Assembly: GCF_002864045.1 (NCBI RefSeq)
Contig: NZ_PJPV01000080.1
Location: forward strand, 1 to 51,784
Source: Endozoicomonas acroporae
Lineage (GTDB): Bacteria; Pseudomonadota; Gammaproteobacteria; Pseudomonadales; Endozoicomonadaceae
Length of the DNA: 51,784 bases
Direction of reading: 5' to 3'
Below, in pieces: positions 17,883 to 28,087 of the stretch (positions within the stretch are counted from its first letter, which is position 1; each line of letters opens with the position of its first letter). The notes beneath the pieces were generated by a model that did not search any database, was not told where the DNA came from, and saw only the letters and a list, made by a program, of their open reading frames with translations. Made by a program: the position numbers and the translations under genes.

Positions 17883-20486
17883 TCAGGCAGCGGCTTCGGA
17901 TTCAAGGAAGTCCCTGGCAAAACGCTGCAGAACACCACCGGCATCGTATACGGATACTTCTTCAGCGGTATCCAGGCGACAGGTTACCGGGACCTCAACA
18001 GTTTCTCCGCTGGTACGGTGAATCAACAGGCTCAGTGTTGCTCCCGGCGTCCGCTCACCGACAACGTCGTAGGTTTCGTTGCCATCAAGACCTAATGTCT
18101 TGCGGGTTGTGCCAGCCTTGAATTCCAGAGGCAGTACACCCATACCCACCAGGTTGGTCCGGTGAATACGCTCAAACCCTTCTGCCACAATGGCCTCAAC
18201 ACCGGCAAGGCGAACCCCTTTGGCAGCCCAGTCACGGGATGACCCCTGCCCATAGTCCGCACCGGCTACAATAATCAGCGGCTGGCGACGCTCCATATAG
18301 GTCTCGATGGCTTCCCACATCCGTGTTTCTTTGCCTTCGGGCTCAATTCTGGCCAAAGAGCCCTGCCTGACTTCGCCATTAGCATCCAGACACATCTCAT
18401 TGAGCAGCTTTGGATTGGCAAAGGTGGCCCGTTGCGCGGTCAGATGGTCACCACGGTGGGTGGCATAGGAGTTAAAGTCTTCTTCCGGCAGCCCCATTTT
18501 CGCCAGATATTCCCCCGCCGCACTGCTGGCCAGAATCGCATTGGAAGGCGACAGGTGATCAGTGGTGATGTTGTCGCCCAGTATCGCCAGAGGGCGCATG
18601 CCTTTCAGGGTGCGCTCACCAGCCAGAGCCCCTTCCCAATAGGGAGGACGGCGAATGTAGGTACTCATGGAGCGCCAGTGGTAGAGAGGACTTTCGGCCT
18701 GTTCCGCCTTGCCCAGGTCAAACATGGGAATATAAACCTGGTTAAACTGCTCTGGTTTTACGGATTCAGCAACAATTGCGTCAATCTCTTCATCGCTGGG
18801 CCAGATGTCTTTTAAGGTGATGGGGTTGCCATCCTGATCAGTACCCAATGCATCCTTTTCAATATCAAAGCGCACCGTACCGGCAATAGCATAAGCCACC
18901 ACCAATGGTGGCGAGGCAAGGAAAGCCTGCCTGGCGTAGGGATGAATCCGTCCATCAAAGTTACGGTTGCCAGAGAGAACGGCCGTTGCGTACAGATCCC
19001 GATCTATGACTTCCTGTTGAATCTCCGGATCCAGTGCCCCACTCATACCGTTACAGGTGGTACAGGCGTAGGCGACAATGCCAAAGCCCAGTTTCTCCAT
19101 TTCAGAAAGAAGACCTGCTTCCTCAAGATAGAGCTTGGCGACTTTGGAACCCGGGGCGAATGAAGACTTTACCCAGGGTTTCCGCACCAGCCCCAGCTCA
19201 TTGGCCTTTCGGGCCACCAGACCGGCGGCAACCACGTTACGGGGATTACTGGTATTGGTACAGCTGGTGATAGCCGCAATGATGATGGCACCATCGGGCA
19301 TTAAGCCTTCTTGCTCATCTTCTTTTTTATAAGGCCCTGCAACGCCACGACTTGCCAGCTCAGAGGTCGGCAAACGACGGTGCGGGTTGGATGGCCCGGC
19401 CATATTCCGGCAAACCGCAGAGAGATCAAAGGTCAGCACCCGCTCATAGTCGGCGGTTTTCAGATCATCAGCCCACAGTCCGGTGGTTTTGGCGTAATTC
19501 TCCACCAGGGCCACCTGCTCAGGCTCCCGACCGGTCAACTTAAGATAATCAATGGTCTGTTCATCGATATAGAACATCCCGGCGGAAGCACCAAACTCCG
19601 GGGTCATATTGGCAATGGTGGCACGATCACCAATGGTAAGATTGGCAGCCCCTTCGCCAAAGAACTCCAGGTAAGATGAAACCACTCGCTCATTTCTCAG
19701 GAATTCAGTCAGGGCCAACACGATGTCGGTGGCGGTAATGCCCGGCTGTCGCTGCCCTGTCAGCTCAACACCGACAATATCAGGAAGGCGCATCATGGAA
19801 GGACGGCCCAGCATTACCGTTTCCGCTTCCAGGCCACCAACACCGATGGCGATAACGCCAAGGGCATCGACATGGGGCGTATGGCTGTCGGTACCGACAC
19901 AGGTATCCGGATAGGCGACACCATCACGGGCCTGGATAACCGGAGACATTTTCTCCAGGTTGATCTGATGCATGATGCCATTACCCGCAGGAATCACATC
20001 AACATTCTCAAAGGCAGTTTTGCTCCACTCGATAAAGTGGAAACGGTCTTCATTGCGACGATCTTCAATAGCCCGGTTCTTTGCCAATGCCTCCGGATCA
20101 AAACCGCCATATTCAACAGCCAGAGAGTGGTCAACAATCAACTGGGTTGGCACCACCGGGTTAACCCTGGCAGGGTCACCGCCCTGCCCGGCAATGGCGT
20201 CTCGCAATCCGGCAAGATCCACCAGGGCGGTCTGGCCAAGAATGTCATGGCAGACAACACGGGCCGGATACCAGGGGAAATCCAGATCACGCTTACGCTC
20301 AATGATCTGCTTCAGGGAGTCAGTCAGAGCAGCCGGATCACAGCGGCGAACCAGCTGCTCGGCCAATACTCTGGAGGTATAGGGTAAGGTGTTATAGGTG
20401 CCCGGCTGAATCGCTTCCACGGCTGCACGGGTGTCATAATAGTCCAGCTGGGTGCCGGGTAAGGGTTTACGAAAATCAGTGTTCAT
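17883..20486 (-). CDS. acnD: 2-methylcitrate dehydratase, Fe/S-dependent (aconitase-like)
   Basis: 867 aa. AcnD dehydrates 2-methylcitrate to 2-methylaconitate using a [4Fe-4S] cluster and needs PrpF as partner. Aconitase hallmarks are clear: GVGGLEAE, GTDSHTPHVDALG, the cluster cysteine in AAITSCTNTSNPRN, the ACTTCNGMSG pair, and in the swivel domain GADYGQGSSRDWAAKG. I start at the ATG 20484-20486 (MNTDFRKPLPGT), the usual AcnD beginning, with GGTGGA 10 nt upstream; a GTG at 20501 is in frame without a site. It follows prpC by about 95 bp; an inverted repeat sits between. Confidence 0.95.
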   Translation of the reverse strand: MNTDFRKPLPGTQLDYYDTRAAVEAIQPGTYNTLPYTSRVLAEQLVRRCDPAALTDSLKQIIERKRDLDFPWYPARVVCHDILGQTALVDLAGLRDAIAGQGGDPARVNPVVPTQLIVDHSLAVEYGGFDPEALAKNRAIEDRRNEDRFHFIEWSKTAFENVDVIPAGNGIMHQINLEKMSPVIQARDGVAYPDTCVGTDSHTPHVDALGVIAIGVGGLEAETVMLGRPSMMRLPDIVGVELTGQRQPGITATDIVLALTEFLRNERVVSSYLEFFGEGAANLTIGDRATIANMTPEFGASAGMFYIDEQTIDYLKLTGREPEQVALVENYAKTTGLWADDLKTADYERVLTFDLSAVCRNMAGPSNPHRRLPTSELASRGVAGPYKKEDEQEGLMPDGAIIIAAITSCTNTSNPRNVVAAGLVARKANELGLVRKPWVKSSFAPGSKVAKLYLEEAGLLSEMEKLGFGIVAYACTTCNGMSGALDPEIQQEVIDRDLYATAVLSGNRNFDGRIHPYARQAFLASPPLVVAYAIAGTVRFDIEKDALGTDQDGNPITLKDIWPSDEEIDAIVAESVKPEQFNQVYIPMFDLGKAEQAESPLYHWRSMSTYIRRPPYWEGALAGERTLKGMRPLAILGDNITTDHLSPSNAILASSAAGEYLAKMGLPEEDFNSYATHRGDHLTAQRATFANPKLLNEMCLDANGEVRQGSLARIEPEGKETRMWEAIETYMERRQPLIIVAGADYGQGSSRDWAAKGVRLAGVEAIVAEGFERIHRTNLVGMGVLPLEFKAGTTRKTLGLDGNETYDVVGERTPGATLSLLIHRTSGETVEVPVTCRLDTAEEVSVYDAGGVLQRFARDFLESEAAA

Positions 20487-20534
20487 ACGTCGAACGTCCA
20501 CCGGGCAAATAATTTATTGTTATAAACTACACAG

Positions 20535-20582
20535 ACCACAAAGAACACAAAGACAGCTTTTTTCTCTGGTGGTCTTTGTGGT
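20535..20582. repeat. Inverted repeat between prpC and acnD
   Basis: ACCACAAAG (20535-20543) pairs with CTTTGTGGT (20574-20582). The right arm touches the prpC stop codon. On the prp mRNA this forms a hairpin without a following U run, so it is more likely an mRNA-processing or stability element, or a dispersed CTTTGTG-type repeat, than a terminator. A related CTTTGTGGCCTTTGTGTC string occurs at about 50414-50431. Confidence 0.5.
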
Positions 20583-21721
20583 TAATCGCGGTCTTCAATA
20601 GCCACCCATTCTGCGCTTTCCGGTCCGGTATAGTCGGCAGATGGTCGGATAATGCGGTTGTTAGCACGCTGCTCCATAACGTGAGCGGTCCAGCCAGCCA
20701 CCCGCGAACAAACAAAGATCGGGGTAAACAACTTGGTAGGAATGCCCATAAAGTTGTAGGCAGAAGCGTGGAAGAAGTCGGCATTACAGAACAGCTTCTT
20801 CTCCCGCCACATGACCGCCTCAACACGCTCTGAAACGGCATACAGATACTGATCGCCCACCTGCTCAGACAACTTTCGCGACCACTGTTTGATGATGGCA
20901 TTACGGGGATCAGACTCGCGATAAATGGCATGGCCAAAGCCCATAATCTTATCCTTGCGGGCCAGCATACCCATGATCTTCTCTTCAGCCTCCTCAGGGG
21001 AGCGCCAGTTCTCGATCATTGCCATAGCCGCTTCGTTAGCGCCACCGTGGAGCGGGCCACGCAATGAACCGATGGCGCCGGTCACACAGCTGTGAATATC
21101 AGAAAGGGTGGAAGCGCAAACACGACCGGTAAAGGTTGAAGCATTGAACTCATGCTCGGCATAAAGCACCAGGGAAGCGTGCATCACCTGAACATGGAGT
21201 GGCTCTGGCTTTTTGTTGTGCAGAGTCCAGAGAAACTGCTCGGCGATGGAGTCAGCATCGGTAGCAACATCAACCCGGACACCGTTGTGGCTGAAGTTGT
21301 ACCAGTAGTTGATCATGCCGGGGAAAATGGCCAGCATGCGGTCAATATGATCATTCTGCTGTGAGAAATCCTGTTCGGTTTCCAGGTTACCCAGCATTGA
21401 ACAACCGGTACGCATTACATCCATTGGGTGAGCATCTGCGGGAATCTGTTCGAGTACCGTTTTCAGGGCATCGGGCAGAGAGCGAAGGCCTTTCAGCCTG
21501 GTTTTGTAGGCGTCCAGTTCAGCCTGGTTTGGCAGTTTGCCATAAAGCAGAAGATACGCGACTTCTTCAAACTGGGCCCTATCGGCCAGCTCTTTGATAT
21601 CGTAACCACGGTAAGTGAGGCCCGAACCGGTTTTGCCAACGGTACAGAGCGCGGTTTCACCGGCTGACTGACCACGCAAACCGGCACCGTTTAATTTTTT
21701 TTCCCCAGAGTTCGTCGACAT
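20582..21721 (-). CDS. prpC: 2-methylcitrate synthase
   Basis: 379 aa. It condenses propionyl-CoA with oxaloacetate to 2-methylcitrate, the entry step of propionate oxidation. It is a citrate-synthase fold of the short form; LTYRGYDIKELA near the start, GPLHGGANEAAM (catalytic His region) and IMGFGHAIYRESDPRN (second catalytic His) are visible, with the terminal catalytic Asp in the FFHASAYNFMGIP region. I start at ATG 21719-21721, with GGAGA 8 nt upstream; an upstream in-frame GTG at 21751 would add ten residues including the ribosome site. The context between prpB and acnD supports methylcitrate rather than citrate synthase. Confidence 0.95.
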   Translation of the reverse strand: MSTNSGEKKLNGAGLRGQSAGETALCTVGKTGSGLTYRGYDIKELADRAQFEEVAYLLLYGKLPNQAELDAYKTRLKGLRSLPDALKTVLEQIPADAHPMDVMRTGCSMLGNLETEQDFSQQNDHIDRMLAIFPGMINYWYNFSHNGVRVDVATDADSIAEQFLWTLHNKKPEPLHVQVMHASLVLYAEHEFNASTFTGRVCASTLSDIHSCVTGAIGSLRGPLHGGANEAAMAMIENWRSPEEAEEKIMGMLARKDKIMGFGHAIYRESDPRNAIIKQWSRKLSEQVGDQYLYAVSERVEAVMWREKKLFCNADFFHASAYNFMGIPTKLFTPIFVCSRVAGWTAHVMEQRANNRIIRPSADYTGPESAEWVAIEDRD

Positions 21722-21877
21722 AGTACTTCTCCGTTTTTTTATTTCTTGCACTTGCTGATTATCAGGGCACCAGAAGGTACCCGGTCATTATTGTTATTGC
21801 CTGAAAAAAGACTTCCCTCAAGTTGACTATAAAACTGCCGGGCATCGGTTAATCACGCCTTAGCAGCAGGCAGCAGT

Positions 21878-22717
21878 TTATGGGTTAAGGAACTCTTTGG
21901 TTCTCACCAGCTGTTCACGCTCCTGGAAGGTCATCATGCCGTCGGCGATAGCACCACTGTTACCGTCACGCCTGATCACCTGCAGTACTTCGCGCATCGC
22001 GGTCACTGCTGCCCGCTGCAGGTCAGAAGGGATAATGATCAGCTGATAGCCCATCGCTTTCAGGTCTTCAGTTGGTACCAGTGGTGTTTTACCGCTGTAG
22101 AACATATTAATCAGCTTGGGACCGGGAGCCTGTTTGGCAATGTCTTCAATCTGCCCGATGGTCTGTGGTGCCTCAACAAACAGCATATCTGCCCCTGCAT
22201 CGACATAAGCCCTGGCACGATCCAAAGCATCGTCAAAACCGGTAACGGCAATGGCATCGGTACGGGCAATCACGGTGACCTCGCCGGCATACTTGCTGGC
22301 CACCGAGACTTTCTTACACATCTCGTCAACAGATACCAGAGACTTGCCGTCCAGATGCCCGCAGCGCTTGGGAAACTCCTGGTCTTCCAGGTGAAAAGCA
22401 CTGACGCCCGCGTTGGCAAAAAGCTCCACAGTGCGTTTGACATTCACCTCGTTGCCAAAACCGGTATCCGCATCGGCAATGACTGGCAGTGAGGTGGCTG
22501 CCACGATCTGACGAACCCGGTCAACCACTTCCGTCAGTGTCAGCAAACCAATATCAGGCACACCGGTGCTGCGGGCAATGGCCCCACCACTGGCGTATAG
22601 CGCTGAGAAACCGGCTTCTTCACCGAGCCGGGCCGAAATACCATCGTAAACACCGGGAGCAGTGACAATGCCCTGCTCAACGATCAATCGACTCAAGGTA
22701 TTATTCTTTTGATTCAT
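21878..22717 (-). CDS. prpB: Methylisocitrate lyase (isocitrate lyase/PEP mutase superfamily)
   Basis: 279 aa. Expected reaction: 2-methylisocitrate to pyruvate and succinate, the last step of the methylcitrate cycle. The superfamily motifs are present: APGVYDGISARLGEEAGF, the metal-binding DADTGFG (82-88), and the catalytic loop KRCGH with C119. The sequence is not close to enterobacterial PrpB and also resembles the 2,3-dimethylmalate lyase/oxaloacetate decarboxylase branch. The assignment therefore leans on KRCGH plus its position as first gene of the prp run. GAGGT lies 6 nt before the ATG. It is 156 bp upstream of prpC. Confidence 0.8.
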   Translation of the reverse strand: MNQKNNTLSRLIVEQGIVTAPGVYDGISARLGEEAGFSALYASGGAIARSTGVPDIGLLTLTEVVDRVRQIVAATSLPVIADADTGFGNEVNVKRTVELFANAGVSAFHLEDQEFPKRCGHLDGKSLVSVDEMCKKVSVASKYAGEVTVIARTDAIAVTGFDDALDRARAYVDAGADMLFVEAPQTIGQIEDIAKQAPGPKLINMFYSGKTPLVPTEDLKAMGYQLIIIPSDLQRAAVTAMREVLQVIRRDGNSGAIADGMMTFQEREQLVRTKEFLNP

Positions 22718-23072
22718 GGCGTTACCTCTGATTCTTAATTCTTGATATAAAGAGCGTAAACAGCAGCATTATCTATGTTGCGGGTCCTGTCGACGTCATA
22801 GAGCATGGTTGCCAATATTTTAAACTGAGATATTTATACCGAACTTTACTCAGCACTTCTACCTGCATTGAAAACAACATATAACTAAATCAGTGACATA
22901 TAGATCAAAATGGCTTATTAAAAAAACATCTCAGAAAAGCTGCATTGTGTTGAGCTAAAAGGCTAGGCTTGTTGTGCTGTAGAGTTTTTAGCTCACTCTG
23001 CCTCTTGACCTTTACTCCCTGTTAATCGCACGGGACTGAAGTGAACTCTTATAAATGCTAAGGAGTCATATC
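22718..23072. promoter_or_regulatory. Divergent region upstream of prpB
   Basis: 355 bp between prpB and the Ser/Thr-rich membrane protein gene, which read apart from one another. It is AT-rich at 22810-22930 and should contain the prp operon promoter. No prpR-type or GntR-type regulator gene is adjacent, and no clear operator palindrome was found. AAGGAG at 23060-23065 is the ribosome site of the rightward gene. Confidence 0.45.
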
Positions 23073-23744
23073 TTGGAAACGACGATAAAAAATGCATCTT
23101 ATGCTTCAATACCTATGCAATCTCTAAACGAGGATAAAAAAGCTCCAAGTGAAAATTCAGAAGGATCTTTCAGAACCAGCAGTGGAAAAAGGAAAGTAGC
23201 TATTGCTCTCGGCGTGCTTTTAATCGGAGGCACGGCATTAGGGCTTTTGGCTGGATTTGGATTATTGAAGGGCGCTGAGACTAAGTTAACTCCAACTAAG
23301 CCACCTGGTAATACAACTTTGCCCTCGCTTGGACCTCAGGGTTCCGGTGACTACAACGATGGAAGTAGTACGGTCATGGAAGCAATGTCCACTTCCACCA
23401 CAAGAATTATAGAATCCTGCACAGAAAACTGCCCTAGTATTCCAGTAGCTACCCCAAGTTCTTCCTGGCATACGCCTAAATTGGCCGACAACACCGACCA
23501 GCAACATTCCACCACAACAACAAACGAACCAAGTACTCCATATTCTTCCTCGCTAACTTCATCCTCTAAAGCACCAACATCCACTTCTTCTCAGGAAAAA
23601 TCAGCATCCACAACTCCCAGCAGCTCCTCCCAGGAATTTACCTCCAGCGCAATAGACACTTCCCCACCCGTAACAAATCCTTCATATTCTTTGTTAGCAT
23701 CTCAAAGCGTTAAGGTTCAAGCATCGGTAAGCCCTACCGGTTAA
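23073..23744 (+). CDS. Single-pass membrane protein with Ser/Thr-rich mucin-like domain
   Basis: 223 aa from TTG 23073, which has AAGGAG 7 nt upstream; an in-frame ATG at 23055 lacks a site. The short N-terminal part is polar. One membrane segment follows (ALGVLLIGGTALGLLAGFGL, about residues 43-64), preceded by the positive GKRK. The remaining ~155 residues are dominated by Ser, Thr and Pro (STSTT, STTTTNEPSTP, SSSLTSSSKAPTSTSS), with a lone CTENC pair. The order, short basic cytoplasmic tail then membrane segment then S/T-rich domain, suggests a surface-exposed or exported stalk, perhaps glycosylated. No family recognised. It is divergent from the prp operon. Confidence 0.65.
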   Translation: METTIKNASYASIPMQSLNEDKKAPSENSEGSFRTSSGKRKVAIALGVLLIGGTALGLLAGFGLLKGAETKLTPTKPPGNTTLPSLGPQGSGDYNDGSSTVMEAMSTSTTRIIESCTENCPSIPVATPSSSWHTPKLADNTDQQHSTTTTNEPSTPYSSSLTSSSKAPTSTSSQEKSASTTPSSSSQEFTSSAIDTSPPVTNPSYSLLASQSVKVQASVSPTG

Positions 23745-23912
23745 AATACTTTCGCACGGTTTTACGTGCACTTGTTGACAGGGAAGTTACACAGCTACAA
23801 CCATTACAACAACCGATGATATTAGCACTTGATGGCTGGTTCATGGATTGCAGACGATGGCATAGTGCCCCGGCTCCAGTTAAAATGCCGACTGTTTTGT
23901 TCGGACACCTGT

Positions 23913-25313
23913 ATGAAGACGCTGACAATTCTGGAACTGGAATATAAAGACGATACCAGTCTCTACTTTGAACATTTTATTCACCTCCCTTATCCCTGTT
24001 TTCTGGATAGCTCGGTATTCGATGGAAAACAGGCAGTCTATAAAGATCATTCCAGCCGTTATGACATTATGACCGCAGCTCCAGAAATGCACTTCACCTT
24101 CACCCCGGAAGGTGATTTGATGATTGAAGATCTTATTCAACAAAAAACAGAAACTGTTTCTGGAGCTGAACCTTTTGCGCAATTGCCAAAACGGCTTAAT
24201 GCCATGAGCAAAGTCGACAATGCCGGCTTGCCTTTTGTTGGTGGCATGGTTGGTTACTGGGGATATGAACTGTGTGAACACCTTGAGCCGGACCGAATAG
24301 CCCATCGAGACAGTTCAACACCGCTGATGTCCGTCGGGCTCTATCAGTGGGCGCTGATCTGTGATCATAAGGAACGACGGGCCTGTCTGGTGTTTCATCC
24401 GGATATACCCGAATCATTGAAAACTGAAATTCTGCAAGCTATTGACCATAAAGTCAGGAAGTCAGACCGTTCACCATTCAAACTGCTCGACAGATTCACC
24501 CCGACACAAACCCCGGCTGAATACCAGTGTGCATTTCAGCAAATTCAGGACTACATTGTGGCGGGAGATTGCTATGAGGTGAATCTTACCCAGCGTTTTA
24601 CTGCGCCCTATAGCGGCGATTCCTGGGAAGCATTTAAAAAGCTCAGAACCATCACCAAAGCGCCCTACTCTGCGTTTATTTCACGTCTTGACCTGAGCAT
24701 TCTCAGCCATTCCCCGGAGCAGTTTATCCGGCTGAAAAACGGTCATGTTGCCACCAAGCCCATCAAGGGTACCCGTCCCAGGGGCCACTCTCCTGAAGAA
24801 GACCTTGCCATTGCTGAGGAGCTACAACATAGCCAGAAGGATCAATCGGAAAACCTGATGATTGTCGATCTGCTGAGAAACGATCTTGGTAAGGTCTGCA
24901 AGACAGGTACCGTGTCAGTACCCCGATTATTTGCCCTGGAAAGTTATGCCAACGTGCATCACCTGGTCAGTACAGTGAAAGGCCAACTGATGGACGATTA
25001 TGATGCATTTGACCTGCTGGGAAGCACATTCCCCGGCGGTTCGATTACCGGAGCGCCAAAAATACGATCCATGGAGATTATCAGGGAGCTGGAACCGGTA
25101 GCCCGCACTGTTTACTGTGGCTCCATCGGCTATATCAGCTGTGATGGCAATATGGATACCAGTATCACTATACGGACGATTCTGGCCAAAGATGGCGAAT
25201 TGCACTGCTGGGGAGGTGGAGCGATTGTTGCTGACTCTGACTGTGAATCGGAATATCAGGAGTCCATTACTAAAGTAAAAAATCTGATGAATACTCTGGA
25301 ACGGTTTTTGTAA
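23913..25313 (+). CDS. pabB: Aminodeoxychorismate synthase component I
   Basis: 466 aa from ATG 23913; the frame is open to 23829 but the extra 28 residues are unlike the family. PabB aminates chorismate, with ammonia from PabA, to 4-amino-4-deoxychorismate for folate synthesis. The chorismate-binding domain is complete: KPIKGTRPRG (K285 corresponds to the catalytic lysine typical of PabB), QSENLMIVDLLRNDLG, GSITGAPKIRSMEII, YCGSIGYIS, and the GGGAIVADSD end. PIKGT rather than PIAGT argues for PabB over TrpE. The ribosome site is weak. It is a stand-alone gene, convergent with the lipoprotein hydrolase only 8 bp away. Confidence 0.92.
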   Translation: MKTLTILELEYKDDTSLYFEHFIHLPYPCFLDSSVFDGKQAVYKDHSSRYDIMTAAPEMHFTFTPEGDLMIEDLIQQKTETVSGAEPFAQLPKRLNAMSKVDNAGLPFVGGMVGYWGYELCEHLEPDRIAHRDSSTPLMSVGLYQWALICDHKERRACLVFHPDIPESLKTEILQAIDHKVRKSDRSPFKLLDRFTPTQTPAEYQCAFQQIQDYIVAGDCYEVNLTQRFTAPYSGDSWEAFKKLRTITKAPYSAFISRLDLSILSHSPEQFIRLKNGHVATKPIKGTRPRGHSPEEDLAIAEELQHSQKDQSENLMIVDLLRNDLGKVCKTGTVSVPRLFALESYANVHHLVSTVKGQLMDDYDAFDLLGSTFPGGSITGAPKIRSMEIIRELEPVARTVYCGSIGYISCDGNMDTSITIRTILAKDGELHCWGGGAIVADSDCESEYQESITKVKNLMNTLERFL

Positions 25314-25321
25314 AAGAGTTC

Positions 25322-26149
25322 TTAGCGGATACACTCAGGCAGTGTGTTTAAAAGTTCTGGCCACTGCCTGATCCAGCCGATCAGATGATCCGCTTCTACC
25401 TGAAGGATATTAATGCAGGATTGATCTACCAATGTCCGGGCATAATGCTGACTGACCTCAACAGGAACAATATCATCTCTGGACCCGACAAAATGAATTT
25501 GGGGGATATCGGATAAATGGCTGCTAAAAGACTCAGGATTCAGAGCTGTCGGCATGTCTGAAACACCGTGATAGCGATTAAGGTAGCGGGGAGCAAGATT
25601 ACCCGCTACGGTTCTGACAGAAATCACATCGTTCCTGTTAGCGGCCAGCAGTAGAGCAATGCTTCCGCCTCCGGAGTAACCGATCAGTTCAAGCTGTCGG
25701 TAGCCGCCGTTTTCTTTAAGGGATGACACCACAGAGTTCATAGTCTCAACCACCTTTTTGTTGTAACGCCCAAAGGTCCATACCCTGCTATTGCAGTGGC
25801 CATTCATCTTGTACTGGCAAGGTTGTCCGAGATAGGCAATATCCGGTGATGTATCGTTCAGCATCAGGTGATGAACCAGTCGATTCGTCGGCGTAGGATC
25901 CATAGATGGTCGGTTAGATCTCAACCATGCCCGGCCATCCCCTTCAATATAGATGCGCAGTGTGTCGCTCAACGGCTGTGACGGAGCCAGGGTGTAAACC
26001 GGCCAATAGCACTGATCATAAATGGTGGCAATCAACCCCTGGCGATACGCATCCGGGCTGACTTCAGGAATTTGCAGGCGACTCTCACAGCCAAAAATCA
26101 AACAGGCTACGAGAACGGCAAAGATATTTCTTAAGTTGGTTTTACGCAT
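25322..26149 (-). CDS. Lipoprotein with alpha/beta-hydrolase fold
   Basis: 275 aa. The N-terminus MRKTNLRNIFAVLVACLIFGC is a signal peptide ending in a lipobox-like sequence with C21, so the protein should be lipid-anchored in the envelope. A nucleophile elbow GYSGGG gives S159; D225 or D226 in GSRDDIVP and H255 in ADHLIGW complete a plausible catalytic triad in the right order. The substrate is unknown (ester, peptide or polysaccharide acyl group are all possible). The spaced Cys residues in the mature part (C47, C111, C119, C245) may form disulfides. It is convergent with pabB. Confidence 0.78.
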   Translation of the reverse strand: MRKTNLRNIFAVLVACLIFGCESRLQIPEVSPDAYRQGLIATIYDQCYWPVYTLAPSQPLSDTLRIYIEGDGRAWLRSNRPSMDPTPTNRLVHHLMLNDTSPDIAYLGQPCQYKMNGHCNSRVWTFGRYNKKVVETMNSVVSSLKENGGYRQLELIGYSGGGSIALLLAANRNDVISVRTVAGNLAPRYLNRYHGVSDMPTALNPESFSSHLSDIPQIHFVGSRDDIVPVEVSQHYARTLVDQSCINILQVEADHLIGWIRQWPELLNTLPECIR

Positions 26150-26599
26150 TCAATATCAGCCCGGGTATTCTGCAAAAGCTGAATACCACGTTATATGAAT
26201 GGCAATATCAGTTATATATTTTTATTGTAAACAAGAATCCATTTGAGCAGCCCCTGATCAAGTGCGCATTATTCCTCAACCCCGTGCCGCAAGCAAAGCT
26301 GTGCACAGATCATCGTAATCGGGAATATCACGTGTCGTTGCCCTGAGTTCGTCAATACCGGTATGGGTAGCAAATTCAATCCAGATTTCCGGAATCAGTA
26401 CACCTTCAAGGTCAAGACAGACGACATCTATTGGTTATTCTCTCTTTGATGGTTAGACTTATTGCGGCCTGACAGGCTGGTTGAGAATATAGCATAAACG
26501 CCTATGAATATAGATATTGATTCTATTATCGACTAAATAGCCGCTGCTACAATAAACCACCACCGGCAAATGAAAACCATCCCCCGGGAGAACTGGATT
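26150..26599. other. Intergenic region containing the thrH remnant
   Basis: About 450 bp without an intact gene. It holds the thrH fragment at 26276-26431 and a small hairpin, GGTATTC (26164-26170) with GAATACC (26181-26187), just upstream of the lipoprotein gene. The ribosome site GGGAGA of the next gene is at about 26585-26590. Nothing else was recognised. Confidence 0.5.
26276..26431 (-). pseudogene. thrH: thrH remnant (phosphoserine phosphatase/homoserine phosphotransferase)
   Basis: The minus-strand frame reads [19 protein letters not shown], then [20 protein letters not shown], then runs off into unrelated residues and a TGA. This is the N-terminal ~40 residues of ThrH, a HAD phosphatase of about 200 aa known from Pseudomonas; DLEGVL is its DxDGT-type nucleophile motif. 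The codon where the start should be is ATA (26429-26431), not ATG, and about three quarters of the gene is gone. A dead fragment is by far the likeliest reading. Confidence 0.82.
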
Positions 26600-26878
26600 A
26601 TGAAAATCACCATGGTCAAAAAGATAATGGCCGATGGCAACCTCTGCAAAAAATGCCAGGAAGTGCAGGAAAGACTGGAGAGTTCAGGTCATATCAATCG
26701 CATTGATCAATTTGTCACCGCCGTTGATGGCGACCCGGACAGCACAGGTACTTTACTGGCAAATTTGTACCAGGTAGACAAAGCACCTTTTTTCATTGTT
26801 GAAGAAGAAGGCAGCGAGCCAGCGATTTACACCATCTATTTCAAGCTGGTAAAGGAAGTACTGGAAAAAGCGGCTTGA
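26600..26878 (+). CDS. Small thioredoxin/glutaredoxin-like protein with CxxC
   Basis: 92 aa from ATG 26600, which has GGGAGA about 9 nt upstream; the in-frame ATG at 26570 lacks a site. A beta strand KITMVKKIMADGNL leads into CKKC (C16, C19) and a helix, and YQVDKAPFFIVEE resembles the cis-Pro strand of thioredoxin folds. The size and order suit a minimal glutaredoxin-like redox protein, but no specific family is recognised. The 3' end overlaps the hairpin that terminates cysB from the other side. Confidence 0.68.
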   Translation: MKITMVKKIMADGNLCKKCQEVQERLESSGHINRIDQFVTAVDGDPDSTGTLLANLYQVDKAPFFIVEEEGSEPAIYTIYFKLVKEVLEKAA

Positions 26879-26890
26879 ACCAAGCCGCTT
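26868..26890 (-). terminator. Terminator of cysB (leftward), overlapping the end of the CxxC gene
   Basis: AAGCGGCTT (26868-26876) and AAGCCGCTT (26882-26890) form a 9-bp stem with a 5-nt loop. On the minus strand the stem is followed by TTTTCC, so it should stop leftward transcripts leaving cysB, whose stop is 10 bp away. On the plus strand no T run follows. Confidence 0.7.
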
Positions 26891-26899
26891 ATAAGGTAG

Positions 26900-27934
<1,035 letters not shown>

Positions 27935-28087
27935 TTAGTTCTATAAAGCATAAAAGAATGACATTAAATTCTTTTCCAGAATACAAGCCAGTCAATATAG
28001 TTACCAGCGAATCATCAATTTTTAGTCAATATTTTCAAACATCGCCTTGGCTAGTTATAACTTTAGACCATAGATTTTGGGATGCTT

